From Selaginella tamariscina (taxonomy: Eukaryota > Streptophyta > Lycopodiopsida > Selaginellales > Selaginellaceae), in NCBI GenBank assembly GCA_003024785.1, contig PUQB01000007.1:970001-1034000 (forward strand): 64,000 nucleotides of DNA, read 5' to 3'. The notes under the pieces are model-generated. The model was not told the origin of the DNA and ran no database searches. It saw only the letters and a list, made by a program, of their open reading frames with translations. The position numbers and the translations under genes were made by a program. This document shows positions 33,967 through 47,213 of this stretch, piece by piece (the stretch's first letter is position 1; each line of letters opens with the position of its first letter).

Positions 33967-34499
33967 GGCTCACTTTCCACTAGGGTGGTTAATTGCCTCA
34001 ACCAATCAAAAATAAAAGAAATTATTTATTCTACCATGGATTTAGTTTTCCATTTGCTGGTTATTTATAATTTATAATCTACATGGCACCTATGTGGCAC
34101 CTATGTGGCGTCTACATGGCTTTTCGGTGGTAGCCTAATAACCGGGCAATTTTGCCCGGTTGTATGGCTACCGGGCATAATTGAATGACACGTGTATCAA
34201 GATTAATAAAATTAGGTTTTACTTTTTTTTAGATTTCAAAAAGATCAATGAAAAACAAATAAATTAAAATTTTAAAATAAAAGCAAACATGAAATTTAGC
34301 AAAATATCACTCATTTACATGTATGTGTAATATATATATGTTTATAATAATCGATTAAATAAAATTATGCACTACTAATTTATTTTTTAATTCAATTAAC
34401 CACTCTAGTGGAAAAGCACAGTGGTAGTAATAATTAATGACATGGCATTATTTTAATTTACCACCGGCCAAATAACCACCCGCTAGTGAAAAGTGGGCC
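33967..34499. mobile_element. PIF/Harbinger-like (Tourist) MITE, 533 bp, TTA target duplication
   Basis: Left end GGCTCACTTTCCACTAG and the complement of the right end GGCCCACTTTTCACTAG form a terminal inverted repeat continuing into GGTGGTTA. TTA occurs directly outside both ends (33964-33966 and 34500-34502), the duplication typical of PIF/Harbinger. The interior contains a perfect inverted repeat CCGGGCAA-TT-TTGCCCGG near 34,142-34,159 and is noncoding. Confidence 0.8.
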
Positions 34500-34502
34500 T
34501 TA

Positions 34503-35015
34503 GTCTAGTATTATTTATTCATTGACAGCTCTTCAATAATGAGTAGCATATATATGTAAATCTATGTTTAAATATATATTGCTTAATTTATATGCAATAT
34601 ATAATAAATTCTTGTGTTTTTTTCAATAGATAGCGTACGTGGTATGTGTATACATGTATACTGAAACTCCGTAACGTTTTTATAATACATCAAAATATAT
34701 ATTTTATATGTTTATAATATATAAATATATGTATGTCTTATATATAAGATACAATCAATATACGAGTTCCATATATATGTATATGCACGTAAGTTCCATG
34801 CAATATATATCACACACACACGCATCTATATAAGAATATATCATATACAGAACTATATAGTAAAACATAACAAATTGAAACTTTGTTAGCAAATTCTAAA
34901 ACAATGCACAGAGCCGGGGTTTAACTCCAAGTCGAACTAAACAAACCCCAAAGCTTCTCCTACAGTTAAAAAAGAAGAAAAATAGTAAAGGTACCTGGTT
35001 CGAATCCATTCCCCT
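34503..35015 (-). other. 3' flank of the response regulator gene
   Basis: AT-rich sequence, probably 3' UTR and terminator of the minus-strand gene next to it. Short TATA and ACAC runs occur; there is no further gene. Confidence 0.5.
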
Positions 35016-36213
35016 TCACTTTACAAACAGATTGTTAGGTGCATATCCATCAAACACAAGATCATCAAATCCCACCCCTTCCTGTTGCTGCTGCTGTTGC
35101 ACATACGATTAATTAGTTGTTGAGTGTAGCAATGGCAATCTAACTAGTTGTGACATCTGTACATATGTATATATGTAAAAAAGTTTACCTTTATAAGTTT
35201 TCTATGTATGAAAACATATATCGATATATGTAATTTTCAATATACAGTGATAATAGGCCTACTATCAACTACTCTTACGATATACGCATTTATAATATAT
35301 TAAGTATGACTCACCTGTTTAAGGAGATAATTAAGTAAATCATCAGCAGGGGGCTGGTCAATCTGAAGTCCCAACTTGGCAGTAACAGCCGACTCGTTAA
35401 CCTGATCACTGACACGTGGCTTGAAAGAGCTACGGCCGTTGATCTTTGATCATCAACCTTCTTAAAATTAATCGACCGGTTAAAACTTGCCGGAGGACTT
35501 AAAACCTGGTTATGGTTAAACCCGGTTAAACCTCCATAACCCACGGAGTTTAATGCCTTAGGGGCACTAGTACAGCATATCTCCTCGTTATATAACGGAG
35601 CGACTAAGGAAACGGCGTTCGCCGTTAACGGAGCCGGTAAGTTTGATGGAGCCAAGTTGAAGTTTGACGACGTTGTTAAGTTGCCAGTACTGAAGTTGTT
35701 GAAGTTTGACGGCGCCGTTAAGTTTGACGGAACTGATGACGCCGTTAAACTTGACGGTGCTCCAAAAGGAATATCCTCCAGTATCGTCTGTTGGTATGCC
35801 TGCCTTGGGGAAACTATGTTGTTATTAACAAAATTCCCGTAAAACCACCCGTTAAACCCCGCGGCGTGAGTGGAAGCTAAAAGAAAATAAAAACATAAAT
35901 ATTATTTACCATATTTTATGTTTACGATATTTTTATTTTTACGACCCATCATTCAAATATATAAGAGAGAGATGTTTATACCAATAGATCTCATACGGCT
36001 TTAAAATAGAATGCATTGGATACATAAAATGCACTCACATGCATATTACACACACACACGCATTATACACTAAACTAACCGGCTGCTGTGGTGGTTCCAT
36101 CTGGTATCCTCCGCCAAAAGAAGGTAAATATCCTGCAAGGGGAAGAAGTCCAGACTGTTGACTCGGCACACCTGCAGTCATGACGTGTGTATATAGATAG
36201 ATAGATTATATAT

Positions 36214-36282
<69 letters not shown>

Positions 36283-36964
36283 AGTGCATTATTTGTACAT
36301 ATGTGCACATACCTCCAGGAGGGTGAGTAAGAACTGGCCCGTGATTACCAGCAGGATTGCCAACTGGAATATTCATAGCATTTTCTTGTTGCTGCCGTTG
36401 TATTCTTTTCAGATACAGCCGGTATTTCTGCAGTATATAAAACTTCGTCAATATTACACCGGAATGTGTATTTATAAAACGAACCTGTAAATGGCTCGCA
36501 ACATTCTCTCGCGTCAATCCCGGAACATCCATAAGCTCCAGAATTCTCTTGGGTACAGCCTCTGTAGTAAGATGTATTTCAATACTTATACGTGTGTTAT
36601 CAGAACAGAAAGCATATCATGCCCTTAACATGTAAATATACATAAGTCTCTAATAAGCATATATAGTTTACATAAATTACATTAGTAACCCGAATAAGAA
36701 TCCTTCTGCATGTAAGCATATTATAATCTATGCAACACACACATAAATATATGTTAGCTTACTCTCAATGTTTAACTGATTCACAGCGTTAACAAACTGC
36801 TGATGAAGCTCACTGTCCATACAACACGTGGCTTCTTCAGAGACGAGGGATCCTCACTATCATGTTCTCCAGCTTCCTCTTCGTCTTTATCTTGCTTTCT
36901 AAACAAATAAAGCGTAACTATTACATATATAATATCTGGGTGTTATTAAACATAAAACATATAC

Positions 36965-36999
<35 letters not shown>

Positions 37000-38329
37000 A
37001 GTGTGTAGTAAATTTAAAAAAATACTACGCTTTAAGTAGATAAATACATTAGTAAATCTAGCATAGATTTGCAAGGAAATTCCATGTAGAAAACGAGTAT
37101 ACACGTCTATATGTAGTTGTTCGAGCATACACAACCATACACTTCGCGACTTTCCCATACCCTCGTCTGTATACACATACATGTAAACACATATATACAC
37201 ATGTACAGATACACATAGATACACATGTACAGACGTACATGCCCGCCATTTATGTATATCTTAACTGGATGTGTAAGTTTGTGTATGTGTATATATAGTA
37301 AGTACCGCTTGCGGGAACTAGTAGAAGATGTATGCTCATGCTCTTCAGTTGCTTTCTTTTGTTCGGTGTTGCCAGGGGTTCCATTATCCAGCTCTTTTGC
37401 CTTGTAATATTACAAACCTAACATACATATATACATTATGCGGTATGTATATGCATACCTTCTTTCTATATACATGCTGCCATATATTCCGTAACTCTTC
37501 AATACGTACAGGCTTCTGAAGATAGTCACACGCTCCGTGTGTTATTCCTTGTACACGTTGTTATAATCCCCGTCTACAGACATCACTGGCAATATATAAT
37601 TGAACATTAATATCACCCTTCGCCCAAAGACTCACAGACAGATACACACAAGCATGCATATATATTAGCTTACTTATGACAGGAAGATCCATCTCTAGCC
37701 CAACATGCTCCAGCAACTTGAACCCGTCCATGTCTGGCATATAGACATCGCTAATAACCAAATCAAAGCTGTTCTTGTTTTCTCTTAATAATGCTAGTGC
37801 CTCAGTTGCCCCCCACATACCCTCACTGCATTTAAACAATAAATCATACACATACATACACAAAGTCTTGCATACATGACTTCCGTGTATATATATACGT
37901 TTCTCTAAACTATATCTTTTGTTGGATTGTTTAAGCACACAAGTGCAAGGCTTTTACACGTCTCTCTCTATAAACATAAGTACATAAACTGGGATATTGA
38001 TATATTGTTAATGTTAACAATAATATGGTAACCCTCTATAATACAATCATGAAAACATTATGTGGGTATGTCACGTATTGTATTGTTTCTGCGATGTAGT
38101 ATATATGTATCTAATGTGTATGTGTACGTGTATCAACGAGCTTACCGTTGTAGCGACAAGCAATGAGCATCCTCTTAAGAATCAGCAACGTAGAATGATC
38201 ATCGTCAACAACTAAAACCCTTAAACCTGCTGGAAATGTATCTTTAGAAGCTTCTTCATTTGGACTATTTGTATCGGCCCTCATTATTGAACAATCCCAC
38301 ATTGAATGTGTACAATCTACGTCGACCAT
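35016..38329 (-). CDS. RRB: Type-B response regulator (cytokinin two-component transcription factor), with several frame breaks
   Basis: Ten coding exons on the minus strand: 38329-38146, 37825-37674, 37585-37459, 37400-37306, 36898-36763, 36561-36485, 36427-36313, 36171-36080, 35876-35315, 35093-35016 (about 540 residues). The receiver domain is in exons 1-3 with acidic residues in [12 protein letters not shown], phospho-acceptor Asp in [13 protein letters not shown] and the Lys of [14 protein letters not shown]. The GARP/Myb DNA-binding domain is in exons 5-7 (KKPRVVW ... [11 protein letters not shown] ... [13 protein letters not shown]), followed by an Asn/Ser/Pro-rich activation-type tail. 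In the family, His-kinase phosphorelay activates the nuclear transcription factor. Conserved parts lose frame by one base near 37,547 and 36,810; further single-base discrepancies lie at the exon 1/2 junction or the G-run near 37,813, around 35,860 and near 35,430. All look like one missing base. The gene is a recent pseudogene or the sequence has errors. Confidence 0.85.
36217..36279. repeat. (TA)n(TG)n microsatellite
   Basis: Compound dinucleotide run in an intron of the response regulator gene. Confidence 0.9.
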
Positions 38330-38367
38330 TGTTACGTGCTCCGATGCATCTAAAACCACTACAAACC

Positions 38368-38544
38368 CTGTAAATCGATCCAAAATGAAGACTTTATGTA
38401 CAGCGCCTATAAATCCAGGCCCAAACTCTGCGATTTGCCTCAGATCGATGCCGAAATCGAAGATTTACATGTCTAGAACCGCTATAACACGTAGAATCCG
38501 ATAGAGACTACAGATTGAGATGCGCCCGGCATCAATCGACTCAC
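38368..38544 (-). other. Probable 5' UTR intron of the response regulator gene
   Basis: Donor CTCCAG|GTGAGT at 38543-38544 and acceptor GATTTACAG at 38368. If spliced, the ATG at 38383 is removed and translation starts at 38329 ([13 protein letters not shown]); a short upstream ATG at about 38,350 ends after five codons. Confidence 0.55.
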
Positions 38545-38639
38545 CTGGAGCACGGCAACACGATTATGAAAACGATTCAACAAGCGTCATCACAGCGCCT
38601 TGAAGATCTGCACAGATCGCGGCAAAAAGAAGTAAAAGA

Positions 38640-39640
38640 AGAAGAAATCGAGCAGGAAAACGCGAAAAATGCACAAAAAATCCTCGAAAACCCGCGGTTC
38701 TGGAATATTTCTGCTTCCTAAATATCCAGATCGAGGAACACTTGAATGAAGATCAAATACCTCGGCGCTCGACCTTCTTCTTTGCTCGCGAAGTACGGAA
38801 GAGCAGCCGCACTGTACGGTACGTTAGGGCAACTGAGGGGTATAGAAACGGTGACCTCTTAAGTCGGATCGGGGCGACACGTCAGCACAACGTAATCCCG
38901 CCACCTTTTTAAAACCCTAACTATTATATAAATCCACCATGCACATGTTTGTGATAAGAGTAACATGCACATCTACGCGTGACATATGGTGCAAAATAAT
39001 GTATATATTATATAAACTTCCTAAACCCTAAGCCCTGTATACACACATATCTTAACTTACGATAAAATAAACATTATTATATAATTAAATTAGTCAAAAA
39101 GGGAAGATTATAGAGGAAAAAAAACTATAGATGCTCTTTGGTTTATTTAACGCCTTTTACCAAACGCACTAACTTGCAAGTGGGCTACGTAGCACCTACT
39201 TATTGGCTGAGTGAAATATTATTATTAAGATTTAATTGTATTTTGGAAGATTCTGTTAATATAATATTAATAATAATAAATTATATCTGTTGCATTCCAA
39301 TTATAAAAGTTAAAACATGTTTAATCCTAATTAATCGACTAATGAACGACGTATAGCATGTGGTAGTGTAATTAAGATTATACCATCAATTTTCTACCAC
39401 AACAAGGAATCAAATCGAATCCAAACATTATCAGTGATACTGTTTTTTATATGATTATTCTCCATCTTTGTAAAGAATTTTCAAAACAAATATTCATTAG
39501 AATATGCCTAGCATTAAAACGAAGGGTTTAAATGCTTAATCACATTAATCAAAATAGGGTTAGGGCTATACAGGTTTAGCGTTAGGGCAACACAGGGGAT
39601 GTGCTAGGGCAAAACAGAGGACTTGGGGGGGCGCCAGATC
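38640..39640. promoter_or_regulatory. Shared intergenic region between two divergent genes
   Basis: About 1 kb lies between the probable 5' ends of the response regulator (minus) and the EH gene (plus). The first 300 bp are GC-richer; the rest is AT-rich. I see no convincing TATA box that can be assigned, and no gene. A 68-codon frame at 38515-38721 is antisense to the 5' UTR and not believed. Confidence 0.5.
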
Positions 39641-39696
39641 TATGGATTGAAGAATGCAAAGAAGGCGCTGCATCAGATCTGTGAGAAATCTATCAA

Positions 39697-39818
39697 GTAA
39701 GTGATAAATAGTCTTAATTTCTGGTTAACTTTGGTATATTCCATAAATACACATATGTGTATGTGTGTATATGTATGATCTAAGTGTACAAAATGTGCAG
39801 TTTGATCTGTCTACATAG
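39697..39818 (+). other. Probable 5' UTR intron of the EH gene
   Basis: Donor TATCAA|GTAAGT and acceptor CTACATAG, ending six bases before the ATG at 39825. Confidence 0.6.
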
Positions 39819-39824
39819 ACAGCA

Positions 39825-40489
39825 ATGGCGGATCCGGCTGCATTTGATTTATTCTTCCAGCAAGCGGATGTGGATCGTGATGGTAGAGTTAGTGGTGCTG
39901 AGGCTATTCATTTCTTTAAGGGCACTAATCTTCCTCAACCCATTCTCGCAAAGGTAAGAATACAAATTTTTATACACACATGTGTGTGATAATACCTACA
40001 CAAGCAGACATATATTAAAACCCATTAGCAAACCATACCATTAAGGGAAATGATGTTGAATTTACATTCAACATTGTATGTATAAATTTACACTCATATC
40101 ACTTACATTCGTACACACATGTGGTAGTCTTTCGCATTTGATAGTCCTTCACATCTGTATCAATGTTATATGTGCATACACATGTACACATGCACGTATT
40201 TGATAATAACCAGTCTTAAGCTGAATGCCTTAGCATATGATTGTCACTGGAGGCACTCTGTTGTTTATTCTTGTTTTTATCTGTACATAGATACATTTAT
40301 ACACACCTTTGTGGGTTATGCGCGAATAGATTTAAGCGCATATGTAATAATAATATTAAAGAGGAGCAAAACCATACAGAGTTTTCACTTTAATACATAC
40401 TATTAGATATTAATCTGTTACCAGATAAGTGATAACAGATAATAAAACATATGAGGGCTTCTTTCATAGAAACATATATACATTATTCG

Positions 40490-40529
<40 letters not shown>

Positions 40530-40957
40530 GAAACAACAAGTATATGTTGCGTGGTGTTTTTTTGCAGATATGGCATGCATCTGACAATGGACACACGGGG
40601 TTTCTCTCAAGACAAGAATTTTACAACGCATTGAAGCTGGTTACAGTGGCTCAATCCGGACGAGAATTAACACCTGAGATTATGAAAGCTGCATTGGTTG
40701 GACCTGCCTCATCCAAAATCCCTGCTCCAAAGATTACACTCCCGCAAACAGTACGTATAACAATATTTACTATGTACAAGGCGTGCCTATATATATGTAC
40801 ACACACATATGCATATTCAATAGAGGTGATAATATTAGCCTTTTACAGAAACAAACACCTGCTCCACCCACAGCTTCCGCTCCACAAGCAGGCCTACAAC
40901 AACAGCAACAATCATCATTACGACCCTCCTCCACAGCTGCTCAGCCAGTTTCAATGG

Positions 40958-40990
<33 letters not shown>

Positions 40991-43793
40991 TTCCAGTTAT
41001 TAATCAAATCGGATAGTATATACAAATAGCATATATGTACACACACATAATGCCTTTGCAAACAGCACCTGCAGTACCACAAAATATACAACAGACAAGG
41101 CCTTCCTTTACAACTTCACAACCGGTACTGAACTACACGCACGAAAAACTTTTTTTTTTCATTTTTCTTTAGAACACACACATGCACACACTTGTCTCGC
41201 ACATAGTAGATAGGATAATTCAATCCTATGTATATACCTATCTATGATGTATATGTGAAAATGCATGTGTATTTATATATATGCATACATACACAGCATT
41301 TACGAGTATCTTGCTAGTATATGTATGCTTGTGTGTGTATCTATCAATTAAACTAACGTGCTCTTACCCATTTAGCAGCAACAGACGTCCGGCTCTTTTG
41401 CACAAGCACCACAGCAAGTGAATATACCACCACAACAACAGCAACCAACCAGACCTTCGTTCACAAGTTCGCAACCTCTTCCTCCGGTACTTGAACTATA
41501 TGTCTAATACATATACATACGGTTCTTTGCACCTTTGTGTATTTAATGTAACTGTGTTACCCATTTAACAGCAACAAACGCCGCCAGTTCAAATGGGGAT
41601 GAACATACCACCACAACAGCAACCAACGAGGCCTTCCTTCACAAGTTCACAATCTCTTACACCGGTACTTATAACTATGTTGCTATATATGTAAATCCAT
41701 TATATATAAACACACATGTAAATGGATGCATACATGTAGATATAGGTATGATGTATATTTAATATTATACAGTCGATATCAAAGGAAAACGAACTGTTAT
41801 TTACAGCAGCAAAGTATTCCACAACAATTGAACATACAGCAACGACCTCCAGCTTCATTTCCTGTTTCACAAGTGGTACTATAAACTAATTACTGATAAA
41901 TAATTTTTACGTCAATATTTATTAAATTTCAATGTTAACATGAGCTAGTTAGTGTATCTCTAGGTATGAAATTTAAAGATTAACTCGGTATAATTATTAG
42001 CAGGCACAAAGACCTCCAGCCTTTACGAATATTCCACAGCAAGCGACAGGAATATCCGCTTATCAGCCAGCTTCCAGTGTGCAAGGCCAGCTGTTTTCAT
42101 CAGCTTCTGTGAGACCACCTTTCCAGGTAATGTATATGTATATATCCATGCCCACCCACATCTATGGATGTATCACTGATCAGATTCATTGCAGAATCAA
42201 AGTTTTCCGCCAGGTTCTCAAGGCTTCATCTCGGTTCCGGATGGTGTGTGTGTGTGTGTGTGTGTGTGTGGCGCGCTCTCGTGCGTGCGCTGAAAAATAG
42301 GAACTTACGACTACATATACCAGGTGTTTCTTCTGCTCCAGCTCCTCGTATTGCTTCCTTTACTGGTACATATTGCTTGTTACGATTTATGTGTATTCAT
42401 ATGCAAGATCGATATGTATATGCTATATGCATGTTATTATATTTCTAATGTTCTTTACACAGGGGTTTCTACACAGCCTTCTCCTAAAGTTTCAGGATTT
42501 GGCAGTCCATTTGGTGCTGATACATTCAGTGCTGGCTCAACTACGGCCGCAAGTGGTATGTTTATATATATATAATCACTCGTGGTATATGAAGTATACA
42601 ATATCTATGTCATATAACGTTATATACTATAGGAGTACCGGTTAGAAATATGGCAAATGTACAACGAGGATATAGACCGGGCGGCCCTGCATGGCCGAAA
42701 ATGACGTCAGCAGATGCTCAAAGATATTCTCGAATATTTTCGGACGTGGACACTGACAAGGATGGGAAAATAACTGGTACACAAGCACGGGATTTGTTCC
42801 TCAGCTGGAGAATTCCAAGAGGTATTATATGATACACATTAAATATATTCATTGTGTATATGTTTGTCTGTATGTATGTGTATACACTGTGTGCTTGTAT
42901 AAGTAGATAAATTATAGTACGTTGCTAGGATCGGTTATAGATATAATAATGGAAATCAGTGTAGATCAAAGTAATTATACTAATAGTATGTAATATCTAG
43001 TATTTAATATGGTTATATATCTACTAAAAGATATATTTGCCATCTAATACATTATCATAATGGTAAAATACTTTATATGCATAACATATTATACGAATCA
43101 TTTAACGTATATGGATTAAATATATTTAATGTATAATGATATATGGCATACTGTATACTCTGAATGATATTATAGACACAGTATATTATACACATAATGC
43201 CTGCTTAATGTTTCGTTTGGTTTAACAGAGGTCTTAAAGCAAGTATGGGATTTATCTGACCAAGATGGGGATAGCATGCTTTCATTTAAGGAGTTCTGTA
43301 CAGCAGTTTATTTCATTGAGAGGTTTCGTGAAGGCCGCCCTGTACCGCCTGTTCTCCCTGTTGGCTTTCATTTTGATGAATCTATGCACCAGTATAATAC
43401 GCCTGTGTATCCACGCAATGCAAGTAAGTACTTATTATACAGCTTGTTTCACACGCACGCGCGCCAGAGTGTGCCTATTCTATAGTGCAATATACATACA
43501 TATGCACCAGAGACGTATTATATATGTATAACATATATTTAGTTCTCTACATTACTATTTGTAGAATACATATGGGAATCCATGCTGTCTACATTAGTAA
43601 TATAATTATACTATATTAAAATAATATATTATGCGTTCTTATACTTGTATTGGTTTGACATTGTCCTCATTTGTTTAATCGTGCAACCAGGTATGATGGG
43701 CATGCCTCAAGCACCTCAAACAGCAAAGGACTCTAGAAACAACTTTGATAAGGTGAATAACGCACGCACACGCACACTCAATATAACATTCAT

Positions 43794-43840
<47 letters not shown>

Positions 43841-44414
43841 GAATAGAAATAAATATTATTATGGCTATAATTAGTTTACTAATACAGAATTTGATTATGT
43901 TTTTGTTTTTAGCCGGTACAAAGCGAGAACAAGGTCTTGGATTCAAAAGAGAAGCTTGAGTTTTATCGTGATAAGCTTCAAGAAATTGTAAGAAAATCTC
44001 TTTCTTTCTAACCCTCTGTATTCACTCTCTGTATATCTCAGGTGCTATTCAAAAGAAAATGTGATAATCGTCTAGCAGAAATCACTGATAGGGCTGCCGC
44101 TGAAAAACGTGAGGTACGTTATACTATGATAGATACTAGAAGTATACAATATATATTTGAACATATTTATGGCCATATATGTTTAAAGTCAATAGAATAA
44201 TTGTGTCTGGCATGCGTGCGTGCGTGATCTCTATAATGAACTGGTAATTCGCCTGCGAGTTTGCTAGATTATATACTTATAGTATGACCGTTTATATTAT
44301 ATGTATTTTTAGGAGGAACTTATGGCGAAAAAGTACGACGAGAAATACAAGCAGGCTTTAGAAGTGAACGCACGCCTTGTTTCAGAAGAAGCATCCTTTC
44401 GTGACCTCCAGGTG

Positions 44415-44447
<33 letters not shown>

Positions 44448-46350
44448 TGTTTATTCTTATTTCTGCAGACTTTGAGGCACGAACTTAGAAGCGCTATTGC
44501 AGAGATTGAACGTGGTGGAAACCCGAATGCTCTTCTCCAGGTACACGCATACAATGTATCCTAGTGTTTACATAACAATTATGTTACTGACGTGTACATA
44601 CATAAACGCGGTGTGCTCTGTCTATTGTAGGTACATGTCTATGGCCTTACACACACACACACACACACAGACTCATGCACGCATATATCATACATTTGGG
44701 AATAATATATATTTATACCACATATATGAGCTTGTTTTTATGTTTTGATAACACGGTATGGTTTCTCATAAAGCATATGTATATGTATATATATAGAGAG
44801 AGAGGGGGGGAGGGGGGTTCCTTGTCTATTTCACATTTGTATCCTCGCTAGCCTATTGATACAATAATATAACTGTCATTAAAAGATATACAATTATATG
44901 TGCGTGTCTGCGTGTATGTGTGTATGATGTAATTGTATCTTCATTTTATTTATGCAGACCCGAGCAGATCGTATATTTAACGATCTGGATGAACTTGAAA
45001 AGGCTTTGTTACAACGTGGCCAGCTTGTAGGCCTTCATGTCACCGGAACCACGCCTATTGAGCTCCCTTTTGGTAAGCATACATTACTATGTTTCCTAAT
45101 ATTATTATGATTATATTACTATTTTACAAATATGCAAAATATTTCTCTTTCCCCTAATTGTGTTTAATATATTACTATCATAACATACAGTAAATCACAC
45201 ACACACGCGCACACTACTATACACAATGCTGCAGGTTGGCAACCAGGCCTTCAAGAGAATGCAGCAGAATGGGATGATAATTGGGATAAATTTGACGATG
45301 AAGGTTGTGGTTTTGAAATTATGTACACACCCACACACATAGAGTTTTATCTATTTAGTATATGTCATATATCTTGAAAAGAAACTAAAGTTATTGTGTT
45401 TCTTGCAGGTTATACAACTATACAGAGCATCATGGACGAGCCATCTCCGGTCAAAACAGGTCCGCATTATAGTTAACTTCATAATGTGTGTATATATAAC
45501 GAGACACTGATATGTTCTTTCATCTATATTACATCCATAAGCGCTGTGCACTAACGTCTTTGTACATGTACATACATCTCGTTATAATATACAGTATACA
45601 TATCTATATATCTATACGTGTATTGCTTACACTGTCCGTGCGTGCGTGCATTGTCTGTTAAACTGTGATTTTCAGGCTGGGACGAGAGTATATTCTCGGA
45701 GGAATATGACTTCTCATCAGAGTCAAATAAGGTTACTCAAGAGCCATTGGATGAAGTGCAATCAACGGTGGTGGATTCTCCACGTACCGATAGTGAAACG
45801 AGTTCATTGAAGAGTGGTATTGAAAGTCCACAGTGGTCTCCAAAAGAGCAGCCTCATAGAAGAACTTCACTTGGAAATTCTCCACTTTCTAGAGGGTAAT
45901 ATATATATATATATATATATGGAGAGAGAGAGAGAGAGAGATACTCTATATATATTTATATGTGATATCTTTAATTCACGCTTATGGTCTCTAGATGTTT
46001 TTGTACATGTGTATGCTCTACAAATATACAATAATGTGTTATGTGCCTCTTACCTATTGTTTAGAGCAGCTTTGTAATAGGTTTGACAAGTCGATATAAT
46101 ATTTTAATCATATATATAAACAAGGTAAATGTATGCATGTACATATGTCAAGAGATAGGCGTGTTTATATGTATACATACATGGTGGAGGCTAATATATG
46201 TGCGTGTTTAAATATGTGCATGTGTATGCTGCATGTTAAAATTTTAAAATGTTTGCAGCTCTGACATACATGAAGAGGATTCACACGGTGCACCAGCAGC
46301 CAGGTATAATACATACATAATTGACAGTTAATACACAGCATATATATATA

Positions 46351-46381
<31 letters not shown>

Positions 46382-47213
46382 CAGAGAGAGAGAGAGCCGT
46401 ACATATACGAGCATTTGTATAAGATAAAACATTAACAATGCATATAATTCTATAATTGAACCGTATATCATCTAACTAATGTGGTGCCTCTTTCCTAGTT
46501 TTGATCAAGAACCTTCGTTTGACGGGGACCACTATGTTGATAAACCTTGGTCTAGTGCATTCGGTAGCTCAAACGATGATATATGGGGATTTGGCAGAGA
46601 CTCTCCTTCTCTTCCTGTAGGATATAAACATATGTGTGTGTGCCTGCGTGTGTATGTGGTGTATTAACTTGATATTGCGTGTGTTTTGCCTGTATGTTGC
46701 TTGAGTATGAAGTGTTTATAAGAAAATGAGCATAGTGATACTTATAAACATACTATAAAAACACGCACACATTAGTATATTGGTGTTATTTTGCAGCCTT
46801 TAGCAGTGAGAACGCGTACAGAAAGGGATTCACTTGATTTGGGGTCATTAAGCTTAAACTCGCCTGATGTTAAGAACGAGAATGAGTTCTTTGGTGGCTC
46901 TTCAACTGACTGGAATACTCAAGCTACTTCTGTTTCTGTTCCAAGTACGCCATTATTTAAAACAGACTCTCCAGGTACATACATACATACAATACACACA
47001 CATGTATATACGTACATATATCAGTATATGCACATAAAATACTGGTGTGTAAATGTGTGTGCACGTATAGGTCGACAGGGGTCTTTCTTTGGCCCAGATA
47101 GCCGCGTAGATTCTTTTGCGAGCACACAAGGAAGATCTTCTGGTGTTTATGATGATCCTTTTGGAGACACAGGGCCTTTCAGCCAAAAATCAGATCGATG
47201 GAGCACATTTTGA
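39825..47213 (+). CDS. EH1: EH-domain endocytic adaptor, AtEH1/Pan1-like (TPLATE complex type)
   Basis: Twenty-six coding exons: 39825-39953, 40568-40750, 40849-40956, 41066-41124, 41376-41486, 41572-41664, 41807-41875, 42001-42126, 42195-42243, 42324-42365, 42463-42555, 42633-42821, 43229-43423, 43691-43752, 43913-43987, 44042-44113, 44313-44411, 44469-44540, 44958-45072, 45235-45303, 45409-45459, 45676-45895, 46259-46303, 46499-46616, 46797-46974, 47071-47213 (about 920 residues). EH domain 1 is in exons 1-2 (FFQQADVDRDGRVSGAEA); EH domain 2 is in exons 12-13 (FSDVDTDKDGKITG with a calcium-type EF loop, then VWDLSDQDGDSMLSFKEF). Between them is a Gln/Pro-rich linker; after them a coiled coil (exons 15-19), the acidic WDDNWDKFDDEG motif and a tail with YDDPFGDTGPF. 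In plants such proteins act at the plasma membrane in clathrin-mediated endocytosis and autophagy; two family members make the exact ortholog uncertain. All junctions keep frame except exon 3/4, one base short. Confidence 0.9.
40491..40529. repeat. (CT)n(AT)n microsatellite in EH intron 1
   Basis: Compound dinucleotide run near the end of intron 1. Confidence 0.9.
41066..41875 (+). repeat. Repeated linker exons of the EH gene
   Basis: Exons 4, 5 and 6 share the peptide RPSFT(T/S)SQ near their 3' ends and finish at similar donors (CCG|GTACTG or GTACTT). Exons 5-7 start with CAG/CAA codons right after the acceptor. Exons 5 and 6 also share NIPPQQQ. They look like one duplicated exon unit. Confidence 0.75.
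43797..43834. repeat. (AT)n microsatellite
   Basis: Pure AT run in EH intron 14. Similar runs occur at 45898-45920 and 46338-46380. Confidence 0.9.

Noticed and set aside
34660-34920. Additional gene in the AT-rich flank of the response regulator
   Set aside because: Only short TATA/ACAC runs and no coding frame; best seen as 3' flank.
38515-38721. 68-codon plus-strand frame with charged residues
   Set aside because: It lies antisense to the 5' UTR of the response regulator and has no homology or splice support.
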